From an uncultured Sphingomonadaceae bacterium (lineage in GTDB: Bacteria > Pseudomonadota > Alphaproteobacteria > Sphingomonadales > Sphingomonadaceae): 60,466 nt of DNA. The notes beneath the pieces were generated by a model. The model ran no database searches, had not been told where the DNA came from, and worked only from the letters and a program-made list of their open reading frames with translations. Of this stretch, positions 30,597-38,643 are shown in pieces; positions within the stretch are counted from its first letter, which is position 1, and every line of letters begins with the position of its first letter. The position numbers and the translations under genes are program-made. The DNA lies in the NCBI GenBank assembly GCA_903871605.1, contig CAIQHF010000006.1, positions 1-60,466 on the forward strand, in the 5' to 3' direction.

Positions 30597-30741
30597 ATGG
30601 TCGCTGGTTCCCTTGCAGGATTTGGGGTGGCATGAGGTCGGCCATGACCGCCCCCCCTCTCCGCTCGCCCGACGCGCCCTCCATCGCGTTCCCAAATAAG
30701 CTTCTATGCGCGCCGTTCGAAACGTTCGGAGCGCGCGCGCG

Positions 30742-31506
30742 ATGACCGCGATCGGCATCCTCGGCGTCACCGGCCGCATGGGCCGCGCGATCGACAGCGT
30801 CGCGCAAGGCCTCGGCGCGACGATCGCGGGCGGGATCGATCGCGACGGCACCGTGATCGGCGACCACCCCGATCTCGCGTCCCTCGCCGCCGCCGCCGAC
30901 GTGCTGGTCGACTTCACCGCGCCCGATGCACTGGCGGCGTACCTCGACGCGGCGGTCGCGACGAAAACGCCGATCGTGATCGGCACCACCGGGCTCCAGC
31001 CGCAGCACCACGCGCTGATCGACGCGGCGGCGGCGAACATCCCGCTGATCCAGACCTACAACACCTCGCTCGGCGTCAACCTGCTGCGCGGGCTGGTCGA
31101 GGAGGCGGCGCGCCGGCTTGGGCCCGACTGGGACATCGACATCGTCGAGATGCACCATCGCGACAAGCTCGACACGCCCTCGGGCACCGCGCTGCTGCTC
31201 GGCGCGTCGGCCAATATCGGGCGCGACGCGGCGAGCGATACCGCGCTCAACCGCTTCGATCGGATGCAGGAGGGCCCGCACCCGCGCGAAGAAGGCGGCA
31301 TCTACTACGCCTCGCTGCGCGGCGGATCGGTGGCGGGCGACCATATGGTGATCTTCGCGGGCGACGGCGAACGCATCGAACTCGGCCACCGCGCCGAAAG
31401 CCGCGCGATCTTCGCCAAGGGCGCGGTGAAGGCCGCGCTGTGGCTCGGCGAGGCCGGACGGACGGCAGGACGCTACACGATGGCGGACGTGCTGGGGCTT
31501 AAGTGA
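30742..31506 (+). CDS. dapB: 4-hydroxy-tetrahydrodipicolinate reductase
   Basis: A 254-residue DapB of the diaminopimelate/lysine pathway. The N-terminal NAD(P)H loop is GVTGRMGRA, DFTAPDAL and GTTG follow, and the catalytic/substrate loop is EMHHRDKLDTPSGTAL. DapB makes tetrahydrodipicolinate for lysine and peptidoglycan. The ATG at 30742 (MTAIGILGVTGRMG) is the family start. nth follows after a family B repeat, perhaps in one transcript. Confidence 0.94.
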   Translation: MTAIGILGVTGRMGRAIDSVAQGLGATIAGGIDRDGTVIGDHPDLASLAAAADVLVDFTAPDALAAYLDAAVATKTPIVIGTTGLQPQHHALIDAAAANIPLIQTYNTSLGVNLLRGLVEEAARRLGPDWDIDIVEMHHRDKLDTPSGTALLLGASANIGRDAASDTALNRFDRMQEGPHPREEGGIYYASLRGGSVAGDHMVIFAGDGERIELGHRAESRAIFAKGAVKAALWLGEAGRTAGRYTMADVLGLK

Positions 31507-31528
31507 TGCAAGCGCCCGCCCCTTCCTC

Positions 31529-31603
31529 CGTTCGTGCCGAGCGCAGTCGAGGTACGGGCTGCAAACCCGGCGTTTGGTCCCTCGACGACGCTCGGCACGA
31601 ACG
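31529..31603. repeat. Palindromic intergenic element, family B, copy 3
   Basis: The arms CGTTCGTGCCGAGCGCAGTC and CGACGACGCTCGGCACGAACG lie between dapB and nth. Confidence 0.85.
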
Positions 31604-31630
31604 GGATTCTCGCTTGGCGGGTCATGGCCG

Positions 31631-32296
31631 ATGAAGAAGGCCGAGGTCTTCGAATTCTACCGCCGCCTCGCCGAGGCCGATCCCGCACCCGAAACCGAGC
31701 TCGAATGGACGACCCCCTATACGCTGCTGGTCGCGGTGGCGCTTTCCGCGCAGGCGACCGACGTCGGCGTCAACAAGGCGACCAAGAGACTGTTCGCCGA
31801 GGTCGACACGCCAGCAAAGATGCTCGCACTCGGCGAGGAGGGCCTGAAGGACCACATCAAGACGATCGGGCTGTTCAACACCAAGGCCAGGAACGTGATC
31901 GCCGCCGCGCAGATGCTCGTCGAGCGGCACGGCGGCATCGTGCCCGATGATCGCGAGGCGCTCGAAGCATTGCCCGGGGTCGGCCGCAAGACCGCCAACG
32001 TCGTGCTCAATGTCGCCTTCGGCCATGCCACGATCGCGGTGGACACGCACATCTTCCGCGTCGCCAACCGCACCGGTCTCGCCCCGGGCAAGGACGTGCG
32101 CGTCGTGGAGGACAAGCTGGTCAGGGTGACGCCCGCCATCTTCAGGGGTCATGCGCACCACTGGCTGATCCTTCATGGCCGGTACATCTGCAAGGCGCGA
32201 AAACCCGAATGCTGGCGCTGCCCCGTCGCCGATCTCTGCCGCTACCGGCCAAAGACGCCGGCGCCGGCGGGCGCGGCGCCCGAAGCCGTCGCCTGA
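31631..32296 (+). CDS. nth: Endonuclease III
   Basis: A 221-residue DNA glycosylase/AP lyase that removes oxidised pyrimidines. The helix-hairpin-helix LPGVGRKTANVVLNVAFG contains the catalytic Lys, and VDTHIFRVANR the catalytic Asp. The [4Fe-4S] ligands fit C-X6-C-X2-C-X5-C in CKARKPECWRCPVADLCRY. The ATG at 31631 (MKKAEVFEFYRRLAE) is the expected start. It lies just 3' of dapB and a repeat. Confidence 0.94.
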   Translation: MKKAEVFEFYRRLAEADPAPETELEWTTPYTLLVAVALSAQATDVGVNKATKRLFAEVDTPAKMLALGEEGLKDHIKTIGLFNTKARNVIAAAQMLVERHGGIVPDDREALEALPGVGRKTANVVLNVAFGHATIAVDTHIFRVANRTGLAPGKDVRVVEDKLVRVTPAIFRGHAHHWLILHGRYICKARKPECWRCPVADLCRYRPKTPAPAGAAPEAVA

Positions 32297-32336
32297 GCGT
32301 TGTCGAGTCGAACCGATAAGCCCGAGAGGTACCGCC

Positions 32337-32717
32337 ATGAACCGCCCGCTCGCCGCAGCCCTGCTGATCGCCGCCCTCGCCGCCCCGACGCTCGCGCGCC
32401 CGCTCAAGCCCGAGCAGGAGGCGCTGATCCGGCCCGATGGCAAGCCGATCATGTGCGTCCCCGCACACAGCATCCGCGAGACGCGCGTGCGCGACGACCG
32501 CACGATCGATTTCTACATGGATGGCGGCAAGGTCTATCGCAACACGCTGCCGCAATCCTGCCCCGAGCTCGGCTTCGAGGAACGCTTCGGCTACGAGACG
32601 AGCATCGATCAGCTGTGCAACGTCGACATCATCCACGTCCTGCACGACAGCCCGCCGATCCGGGGCGCGGCATGTGGTCTGGGGGCGTTCCAGCCGATCA
32701 GCGGCGCGCCGCGCTGA
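32337..32717 (+). CDS. Hypothetical secreted protein
   Basis: A 126-residue exported protein with a clear signal peptide ([20 protein letters not shown]). The mature part has four Cys (MCVP, QSCPE, QLCNV, AACGL), consistent with two periplasmic disulfides, and a central [37 protein letters not shown] motif seen in sphingomonad hypotheticals. Function is unknown. The ATG at 32337 has GAGAGG seven bases upstream. The gene sits just before the tRNA. Confidence 0.7.
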   Translation: MNRPLAAALLIAALAAPTLARPLKPEQEALIRPDGKPIMCVPAHSIRETRVRDDRTIDFYMDGGKVYRNTLPQSCPELGFEERFGYETSIDQLCNVDIIHVLHDSPPIRGAACGLGAFQPISGAPR

Positions 32718-32770
32718 GATGATGCGGGGGCTGGCGGGCCGGCGGAGGCTCTGCTAAGCGCCCGCTCAAG

Positions 32771-32847
<77 letters not shown>

Positions 32848-32911
32848 AAATCGATCGGTTAGGAAAGCTATGGGCACCCCGTCAGCCCGCGTTATTCTTA
32901 AACGCCAGAAT

Positions 32912-32926
32912 GTTCTTGATTTGTTC
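32912..32926 (+). promoter_or_regulatory. SOS (LexA) box of cassette 1, GTTC-N7-GTTC
   Basis: GTTCTTGATTTGTTC is a perfect match to the alphaproteobacterial LexA operator GTTC-N7-GTTC. It lies 46 bases before the cassette 1 toxin start codon, inside an 18-base block (32909-32926) that is identical upstream of cassette 2 although flanking bases differ. Confidence 0.75.
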
Positions 32927-32972
32927 CAACCAAATTGGCACACGCCTGCTCATCGATCCGGGAGGAGGCGAT

Positions 32973-33786
32973 ATGCGAGAAGCGAATTCGACCACGGCGC
33001 GTTCGCATTCCGATGGAGCAGTTTGGGCGATATCTCCGATCCGGCTTGTGGTCACGCCCTGACGAGAACATCGAACTTTAATTCAATCCCTGGCATGATC
33101 CAGCGACAGGGCGCTTCACGTTCAAAGGTGGCGGGGCGGGTCCGGTGGTGGCGGAGGCGCATCCGGCACATGGCAAGGCGGCGGTTTTACCGGCGGAGGG
33201 GGCCGATCGTTCGGTGGTGGCGGAGCGTCAGGAAGTTGGGGCCCATCTTCGCCAAAGAAAGCAGGGGGCTCGACGCCTCGCAAGCAGCAAGGTGTATTGC
33301 CCCTCCATCCCGCCGCGCAGGCGGCGCTGTTGGCTTCCACGCACAATGCGTCGCAGGATCACGTCGTCGTCCGCAATGGCTATTCCTACACGCTGGACTC
33401 AAACGACAGGACGGTCTCGGTGACAGGCATTGTCACTGGCCTCCGATCCGCAACGGTCGCGTAGCTCTCAATCCGCCGCCGGGGGCAGCAACCGGCTGAC
33501 AACGGACGATGGCGGTCACTATATCGCGGCCCGCTTCAACGGCCCGACCGACACGTTCAACCATTTCGCACAGGACGCGAACTTCAACCGCGGCGGCTAT
33601 CGTGTGCTCGAAAGCGGATGGGCGAATGACATCAAGGCCGGTAAGCAGGTCTATGTTGCGATCACACCAACATATGACGGCTCGTCGAAGCATCCCACTG
33701 CGATCAGAGTCACTTATTCCGTTAACGGGTCTCGCGAAACGCGCTTGTTTCCGAACAGCTCGAAGGGAGCATCTCATGGCAAATGA
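32973..33786 (+). pseudogene. Cassette 1: decayed nuclease toxin gene (Endonuclease_NS_2-type C-terminus)
   Basis: Homologous along its length to the cassette 2 toxin but broken. It has the ATG after GGAGGAGG, a first frameshift near 33003, an in-frame TAA at 33079-33081 just before the conserved HDPATGRFTF, a second frameshift near 33138 at the start of the Gly-rich stretch, and a third near 33435. The last part (from about 33436) is intact in one frame and encodes the nuclease-like domain TDDGGHYIAARFNGPTDTFN followed by HFAQDANFNRGGYRVLE. DDGGH resembles the DEGGH motif of Endonuclease_NS_2 toxins such as YeeF. The end overlaps the immunity start by 11 bases. As it stands it cannot give a full-length protein. 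Confidence 0.75.
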
Positions 33787-34156
33787 GATCGGATCAATGC
33801 TGGATCAGGTAGGCCGCATTCTCGCTCGCGATACGGCTTATCCTCTCGACGGCACGTTCCTTTACGTGGAAGCCGAATGGCAAATGGTCGGCATGTCGAT
33901 TTTCAAGGATCTTGGCGACAGGCTTCTTTACCGAGATCCAATGAATGAGTTAGGTGAAGCCCTTCTGGAACTCTGGGGTGCAGCACTGCCCGACAAACGT
34001 TGTTCGACGATGCAATACCGCATCATGGGCGACAAGTTCGACGCATCCTTCACCTACGATTTGCTCGATCCCAAAGTATCGGCCATCGACCGCCGCGAGG
34101 TCATCCTGCGCCAGCTCTACGGCAACAAGCTGGTGGTGTATCCGCCTCTTAAATAG
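33776..34156 (+). CDS. Cassette 1 immunity-type protein
   Basis: A 126-residue acidic cytosolic protein beginning MANEIGSMLDQVGRILARD. Its start overlaps the toxin frame by 11 bases (toxin TGA at 33784-33786), and GAAGGGAG lies upstream, so translation is coupled. Conserved features shared with the other two copies are YPLDGTFLYVEAE, SIFKDLGD.LLYR, ALLELW, TMQY.I.GD.F and a C-terminal RR..IL...YGNK.VVYP. The size, order and general pattern resemble DUF600/YezG immunity proteins that guard against YeeF-type nucleases, but that family match is not confirmed. It is clearly diverged from copies 2 and 3, which are nearly identical to each other. It stays intact while its toxin is broken. Confidence 0.7.
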   Translation: MANEIGSMLDQVGRILARDTAYPLDGTFLYVEAEWQMVGMSIFKDLGDRLLYRDPMNELGEALLELWGAALPDKRCSTMQYRIMGDKFDASFTYDLLDPKVSAIDRREVILRQLYGNKLVVYPPLK

Positions 34157-34224
34157 GCGCGCTTGCTCGCAGACGCTTGGCGATCGAAATTTCCCAGCAA
34201 TCTGAGTGCCCATCGCGTTCATGC

Positions 34225-34235
34225 CGGGTGCACCA
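34225..34235. repeat. 11-base copy of the tRNA-Arg 3' end (possible att remnant)
   Basis: CGGGTGCACCA occurs here and at 32837-32847, the 3' end of the tRNA gene. The match is short and could be chance; it lies between cassettes 1 and 2. Confidence 0.3.
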
Positions 34236-34295
34236 CCATCAACCGTTTCAAAGCCGGTGGGCACTCTTCTCGCCTCGCCCCAAACTCTCCTGAAT

Positions 34296-34310
34296 GTTCT
34301 TGATTTGTTC
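34296..34310 (+). promoter_or_regulatory. SOS (LexA) box of cassette 2, GTTC-N7-GTTC
   Basis: The same 15 bases as the cassette 1 box, GTTCTTGATTTGTTC, 45 bases before the cassette 2 toxin ATG at 34356. The 18-base block AATGTTCTTGATTTGTTC is at 34293-34310. TTGATT inside it could also serve as a -35, so LexA would block the promoter. Confidence 0.75.
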
Positions 34311-34355
34311 TTGCTTTTCTGGTAGGAAGGCTCTTCCCTCATCCGGAGGAGCGCC

Positions 34356-35156
34356 ATGCAGCAGGCCGGTTACGCGTTTTCACGGGTCCGGATTCCAAGC
34401 GAACGATTCGGAAAATATCTTCGAACGGGTCTCGGCTTGGATTTCGATGACGCCGGCGACGGCGTCGAACTCAAGTTCAATCCCTAGCACGATCCTGCAA
34501 CGGGACGCTTCACCTTCAAAGGCGGCGGTGACGGCAGCTGGGGCGGCGGTGGATTTACCGGCGGCGGCAGAGGAACGACGGGAGGCGGCGGCGCGTCGGG
34601 AAGCTGGGGCGACCATGCCAAACCCCAAACCGGTCGGAGCGGATCGCCGGGAATAGCGGGTCCTGGCAAACAGCCTGCTCCAGTCGTCCAAACCGACGCC
34701 GCATCGGTTGCATCGCCGGCTGTCACGACCGTTACGCGTAATGGCTATACCTATCAGATCGACCACGAGGGCCGCACGACGCAGGTGAGCGGAACGCTCA
34801 CGCTCAACCCCGATCAGGCGCGATCGCGGTCGGCGCAGGCGGCCGCGGGTGGCACGGACCGGCATTCAACCGACGATGGCGGCCATTATGTCGCTGTGCG
34901 CTTCGACGGCCCCACGGACAGCTTCAACCATTTCGCGCAAAATGCCAATTTCAACCGCGGCGGCTATCGCATGCTGGAAAGCCAATGGGCGAAGGACGCC
35001 AAGCAGGGCAACGCCGTGTGGGTAAGGATCGTGCCGGGCTATGTCGGTTCGTCGCAGCGGCCGCGCACGATCGACGTATCGTTCAGCGTTAATGGTCATA
35101 CCAGCGAGCGCGAGTTCACGAACAGCAGTTCGAAGGGGAAGTCACATGGCGGATGA
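34356..35156 (+). pseudogene. Cassette 2: nuclease toxin frame interrupted by one amber codon
   Basis: From the ATG at 34356 (ribosome binding site CGGAGGA at 34344-34350) one frame runs for 267 codons to the TGA at 35154-35156 with a single in-frame TAG at 34485-34487 (codon 44). The cassette 1 sequence has TGG (Trp) at that place, so one G-to-A change explains the stop. Order: N-terminal segment with RIPSERFGKYLRTGLGLDFD (residues 12-31); HDPATGRFTF (45-54); a Gly-rich stretch (about 56-85); a linker; and an Endonuclease_NS_2-like domain from about 170 with DDGGH (173-177) and FNHFAQNANFNRGGYRMLE (190-208). The layout is like colicin-type bacteriocins with a Gly-rich translocation part. A GTG at 34785 could still start the nuclease domain alone. 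It may be dead, read through, or a sequencing error. Confidence 0.72.
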
Positions 35157-35526
35157 AGTCGGCGCACTCCTCAACGAAGTCGGCAACATCTTGGCGCAGG
35201 ATCGCGCCTACCCGCTCGACGGAACATTCCTGTACGTCGAGGCGGAACCGCAATCGGTCAGCGCGTCGATATTCAAAGACCTGGGGGATCATCTTCTCTA
35301 TAGGTTTTCGAACCGAGCGTTAAACGCCGCCCTCCTCGAACTGTGGGAAGCGGAACCGGTGAAGAAGCGTTGGACGGCGATGCAATATGTCATCGACGGC
35401 GACCGATTCACCACGTCTTTCTCGTTCGACAGGCTCGATCCGGAGGTCAGTACGATCACGCGTCGCCAGGCGATCCTCGACAAGCGCTACGGCAATAAGC
35501 AGGTCGTCTATCCGTCGATCAGGTAG
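35146..35526 (+). CDS. Cassette 2 immunity-type protein
   Basis: A 126-residue protein beginning MADEVGALLNEVGNILAQDR. The start overlaps the toxin frame by 11 bases with GAAGGGGAAG upstream, the same arrangement as in cassettes 1 and 3. It differs from the cassette 3 copy at only a handful of residues (NRALNAA versus NEALNAV; DKRYGNK versus DQRYGNK; final SIR versus PIW), so the two arose by recent duplication. It probably binds and blocks the cognate nuclease domain. It has no signal peptide or membrane segment, fitting protection against a cytosolic nuclease. A 13-base tandem repeat begins at its stop codon. Confidence 0.7.
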   Translation: MADEVGALLNEVGNILAQDRAYPLDGTFLYVEAEPQSVSASIFKDLGDHLLYRFSNRALNAALLELWEAEPVKKRWTAMQYVIDGDRFTTSFSFDRLDPEVSTITRRQAILDKRYGNKQVVYPSIR

Positions 35527-35559
35527 GTTTGGCAGGTAGGTTTGGCAGGTAGGTTCGGC
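35521..35559. repeat. Three tandem copies of a 13-base unit
   Basis: AGGTAGGTTTGGC occurs twice in tandem, followed by AGGTAGGTTCGGC. The first unit overlaps the stop codon of the cassette 2 immunity gene. Confidence 0.85.
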
Positions 35560-35609
35560 ATCGCCGTTCGCCTTCAATCGAGAGGGGGTTGTTCGACGAG
35601 AACCTCTCA

Positions 35610-35765
35610 ATGATTTACGTGCCCATCCCGGACAATATCTTCGAACTGGTCTGGGCTCGGATGCTCAGGGGCGGTGGCAACGGCCGCGGGGGCCGTGGTG
35701 GATGTACCGGCGGTGGCCGAGACTTGGCGAACAGCAGCGCGAAGGGGAAGTCACATGGCGGATGA
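35610..35765 (+). CDS. Cassette 3: 51-residue in-frame toxin remnant
   Basis: An open frame of 51 codons retains the shape of the toxin gene after large internal deletion. An N-terminal part is related to the toxin start at the DNA level (ATATCTTCGAAC.GGTCT shared). A Gly-rich stretch follows (GGGNGRGGRGGCTGGG), and then the extreme toxin C-terminus NSSAKGKSHGG, joined to the immunity start by the same 11-base overlap. The nuclease domain is gone. No SOS box of the N7 type precedes it. It may be kept only to couple translation of the third immunity gene; whether it is translated is unknown. Confidence 0.5.
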   Translation: MIYVPIPDNIFELVWARMLRGGGNGRGGRGGCTGGGRDLANSSAKGKSHGG

Positions 35766-36135
35766 GGTCGGCGCACTCCTCAACGAAGTCGGCAACATCT
35801 TGGCGCAGGATCGCGCCTACCCGCTCGACGGAACATTCCTGTACGTCGAGGCCGAACCACAATCGGTCAGCGCGTCGATATTCAAGGACCTGGGGGATCA
35901 TCTTCTCTATAGATTTCCAAATGAAGCCCTAAACGCTGTCCTCCTCGAGCTGTGGGAAGCGGAACCGGTGAAGAAGCGTTGGACGGCGATGCAATATGTC
36001 ATCGACGGCGACCGATTCACCACGTCTTTCTCGTTCGACAGGCTCGATCCGGAGGTCAGCACGATCACGCGTCGCCAGGCGATCCTCGACCAGCGCTACG
36101 GCAACAAGCAGGTCGTCTATCCGCCGATCTGGTAG
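35755..36135 (+). CDS. Cassette 3 immunity-type protein
   Basis: A 126-residue near-copy of the cassette 2 immunity protein with the same coupling overlap. Its toxin partner has been reduced to a 51-codon remnant, so it is an orphan immunity gene, as is common in polymorphic-toxin and bacteriocin loci where spare immunity genes protect against kin. The response regulator gene reads towards it from the other side. Confidence 0.7.
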   Translation: MADEVGALLNEVGNILAQDRAYPLDGTFLYVEAEPQSVSASIFKDLGDHLLYRFPNEALNAVLLELWEAEPVKKRWTAMQYVIDGDRFTTSFSFDRLDPEVSTITRRQAILDQRYGNKQVVYPPIW

Positions 36136-36184
36136 GTCGGCGCGACGATCGCGCCGGCTGGCGGCGCACGAACGATAGCGGGCG

Positions 36185-36559
36185 TCACGCACGCTTCGTC
36201 ACAACGCTGAGCAGATTGAGCAGCTGTGCCGCATCGAAGGGTTTTTCGAGGAAATGATCGGCGCCCGCCTCGCGCGCCTTGTCGAGGAAGTTGCCCTCGC
36301 CGCCCTGGATGCTGCCCGACATCGCGATGATCGGCAGGCGCGCATCGTCCGCGCGGATCCGCGCGATCGTCTCGATCCCCTGATGCCCCGGCATGATCAT
36401 GTCGCTGATCACGAGATCGGGTTTTCGCTCGCGATATTTGGAGAGGCCGTCGGCCCCATCCTTGGCGAGCGCGACGGAATAGCCCTTGGCCTGCAACAGC
36501 AACGACAGCGAGATGCGGATCGCCTCATCGTCGTCGATCACGAGGATGTGGAAGGACAT
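36185..36559 (-). CDS. CheY-like single-domain response regulator
   Basis: A 124-residue receiver domain without output domain. The acidic pair is in VIDDDEA, the phosphoacceptor Asp in PDLVISDMIMPG, the Thr/Ser in IAMSGS, and Lys in LEKPF. It lies 11 bases after the histidine kinase gene on the same strand, so the two probably form a pair. With no DNA-binding part it would act by protein contact, or as a phosphate sink. Confidence 0.9.
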   Translation of the reverse strand: MSFHILVIDDDEAIRISLSLLLQAKGYSVALAKDGADGLSKYRERKPDLVISDMIMPGHQGIETIARIRADDARLPIIAMSGSIQGGEGNFLDKAREAGADHFLEKPFDAAQLLNLLSVVTKRA

Positions 36560-36570
36560 GGGCTCCGGTC

Positions 36571-38643
36571 CTATGCGGCCTGTTGCCGGATCGCGGGGAA
36601 TAGAAGGTCGAAGCGCGTGCCTTCGCCGGGCGTGCTGCGCACGAGGATCGAGCCGCCATGGCGCTTGACGATCTTGTTGACGATCGCGAGCCCCAGCCCG
36701 GTCGAATTCTGCGCCGGCTTGGTGCTGAAATAGGGTTCGAAGATCCGCCGCGCGGTCGCGACGTCCATGCCGGGCCCGTCGTCAGCGATGAACAGCCTGA
36801 TGTCGGTCGAGCCGTCGCCGTCGCGGGTTTCGCTGCGTGTCCCGATCGTGATCGTGCCCGCGCGGTCGCCGATCGCCTGCGCGGCGTTGGTCGCAAGGTT
36901 GAGGATCGTCTGGTAGATTTGCCCCTTGCTGCCGAGCATTTCCGAGACGGGGGCGAGTTCGTCGGCGATGATGATGCTGGCCGGCACCCCCGCCCGGATG
37001 ATCGTCATCGCCTCGCGGACGAGCAGATCGAGCCGGATGGCCTTGAGCTCGGGCTCTTCCCTGCGGCTGAACGCGAGGATCTCGCGCACCAGATCCTTGG
37101 CACGCAGCGCCGCGCCGATCGCCAGATCGAGGATCTGGCGCTCCGAGGCATCGGCGGTCTCCATCAGCAGCGGCATGAGCATGGTGATCGGGACCAGCGT
37201 GTTGTTGAGATCGTGCGCGATGCCGCCGGCAAACATGCCGAGCGATTCGAGTTTCTGCGCGTGCCGGAGCTGGACCTCGATCTCGGCCTGGCGTGCTTCC
37301 GCGCGACGGACCTCGCTGACGTCGTGGACCACGCCGATCACGCCCACCGCCTTGCCCTGCGCGTCAACAAGCAGATCGGCGTGCATCACCATGTTGCGCA
37401 CGTCGTTGCCGGCTCGAAGAAAGCTGTAGTCGAGGTCGCGGGACGGCTCGCCGCGCCGCGCCGCGTCGATCATCGCCTGCAGCATGCCATGTTCGTCGAC
37501 CGGGACGCCGCCACGCAGCAAGGTCGGCCAGTCGACCTCCTCGCCGATCGGGAGCCCGTGCATCGTCTGGAACGCGTCGCTGCCGCGCAGCGACATATCG
37601 GCGAAGCGCAGTTCGAAGCTGCCGACCGAAGCGAGCGTCTGCGCTGTCGCGAAGTGATGCTCGCTGTGACGCAGGCGCCGGTGGATTCGGTGGTGCCCGG
37701 AGACGAACGCCGCGACGAGCCAGACGGCGCCGATTGCGGCGGCGCGGTTGAGCGCGGCGATCGCGAACGACAGGTGCCCCGGCGGCGACGCGAACAGCCC
37801 GAACAGGATCAGCAACGTCGCCATCGCCGCGAAAGCGAAGACGACATAAGCGCGCTGAAACCATATCGCGCAGGCGACCAGCGGGAGATAGAAAATCGCG
37901 GAATTCACCTCGAGCGGGGTGCAGATGTCGATCAACGACACGCCGAAGAAGCCGAGCAGCGGCATCCAGAGCGGAACCCGCGATACGACCGCGGTCTCGG
38001 ACTGCCAGCCATGCGCCAACATCCCCGCGCCGAGGCTGAGCGCGCACAGCACAGAGGGGAACGACATGGGTTGCCGCGTCCACCAGCCGACCGCGAAGGC
38101 GGATTGGCCGATATGGCCCGCCAGCGCCTCCATCGCGACGGCGATGGTCGCCAGCGGCACGAACAGCAGGACGAACCTGCGCGCGCGCTCACTGCGTACG
38201 GCGAAGAGGAACAGGAAGACGCTGCCCACAAGCAGCAGCACCGCGGCGGTATTGGGGGGCGATCGCCCGGGCATCCCCGTTGCGCCGACATGCCAGTCGC
38301 GAATCAGCATTTCGTCGATCCGCACCGGCAGACCCACATATTCGAGCAGCGTCAGTCCGCCGATCAGCGTCGGAACCACCGCCAGCGCCGCGCTCAAACG
38401 CAGCCGGCCCTGGGCCAGCGCGCCAAGCGCGGCGCCCGCCGCGGCGAACCCGATCGCGGAATTCGGCTTCATCTGAAAGATATAGGGGTGCGCCCCATAG
38501 ACGAGCGCATCGGCGCCAGCATACATCGCCAGAACCGACGCCGACACCGCAATAGTGACCAGTGCAGCGCTACTGCTGATCGACCGCAGCACGGCGTTGC
38601 GATGAACCAGACGTGTGCGTTCTAGCCGGGGCAACCTATCCAT
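36571..38643 (-). CDS. Membrane histidine kinase with N-terminal multi-helix sensor and PAS domain
   Basis: A 690-residue sensor kinase. The N-terminal third is a series of about eight or nine transmembrane helices of a MASE-like integral sensor. A PAS-type region follows (about 330-445, VGSFELRFADMSLRGSDAFQ... VIGVVHDVSEVRRAEARQ). The HisKA H-box is FAGGIAHDLNNTLVPI, and the HATPase has N-box NLATNAAQAI, G1 DDGPGMD, the F-box region FEPYFSTKP and G2 STGLGLAIVNKIV. Its partner is the single-domain receiver downstream. The ATG at 38643 is preferred to a TTG six codons upstream. The signal is unknown. Confidence 0.88.
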   Translation of the reverse strand: MDRLPRLERTRLVHRNAVLRSISSSAALVTIAVSASVLAMYAGADALVYGAHPYIFQMKPNSAIGFAAAGAALGALAQGRLRLSAALAVVPTLIGGLTLLEYVGLPVRIDEMLIRDWHVGATGMPGRSPPNTAAVLLLVGSVFLFLFAVRSERARRFVLLFVPLATIAVAMEALAGHIGQSAFAVGWWTRQPMSFPSVLCALSLGAGMLAHGWQSETAVVSRVPLWMPLLGFFGVSLIDICTPLEVNSAIFYLPLVACAIWFQRAYVVFAFAAMATLLILFGLFASPPGHLSFAIAALNRAAAIGAVWLVAAFVSGHHRIHRRLRHSEHHFATAQTLASVGSFELRFADMSLRGSDAFQTMHGLPIGEEVDWPTLLRGGVPVDEHGMLQAMIDAARRGEPSRDLDYSFLRAGNDVRNMVMHADLLVDAQGKAVGVIGVVHDVSEVRRAEARQAEIEVQLRHAQKLESLGMFAGGIAHDLNNTLVPITMLMPLLMETADASERQILDLAIGAALRAKDLVREILAFSRREEPELKAIRLDLLVREAMTIIRAGVPASIIIADELAPVSEMLGSKGQIYQTILNLATNAAQAIGDRAGTITIGTRSETRDGDGSTDIRLFIADDGPGMDVATARRIFEPYFSTKPAQNSTGLGLAIVNKIVKRHGGSILVRSTPGEGTRFDLLFPAIRQQAA

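Larger units (their letters stand above)
30275..30741. other. Gene-free gap between the orphan secreted gene and dapB
   Basis: It holds two palindromic repeats and the dapB upstream region. I see no convincing ORF; the small frames across it are made of repeat sequence. Confidence 0.6.

Noticed and set aside
35553-35569. GTTC-N9-GTTC before cassette 3 as an SOS box
   Set aside because: Spacing is nine, not seven; the alphaproteobacterial LexA operator needs N7.
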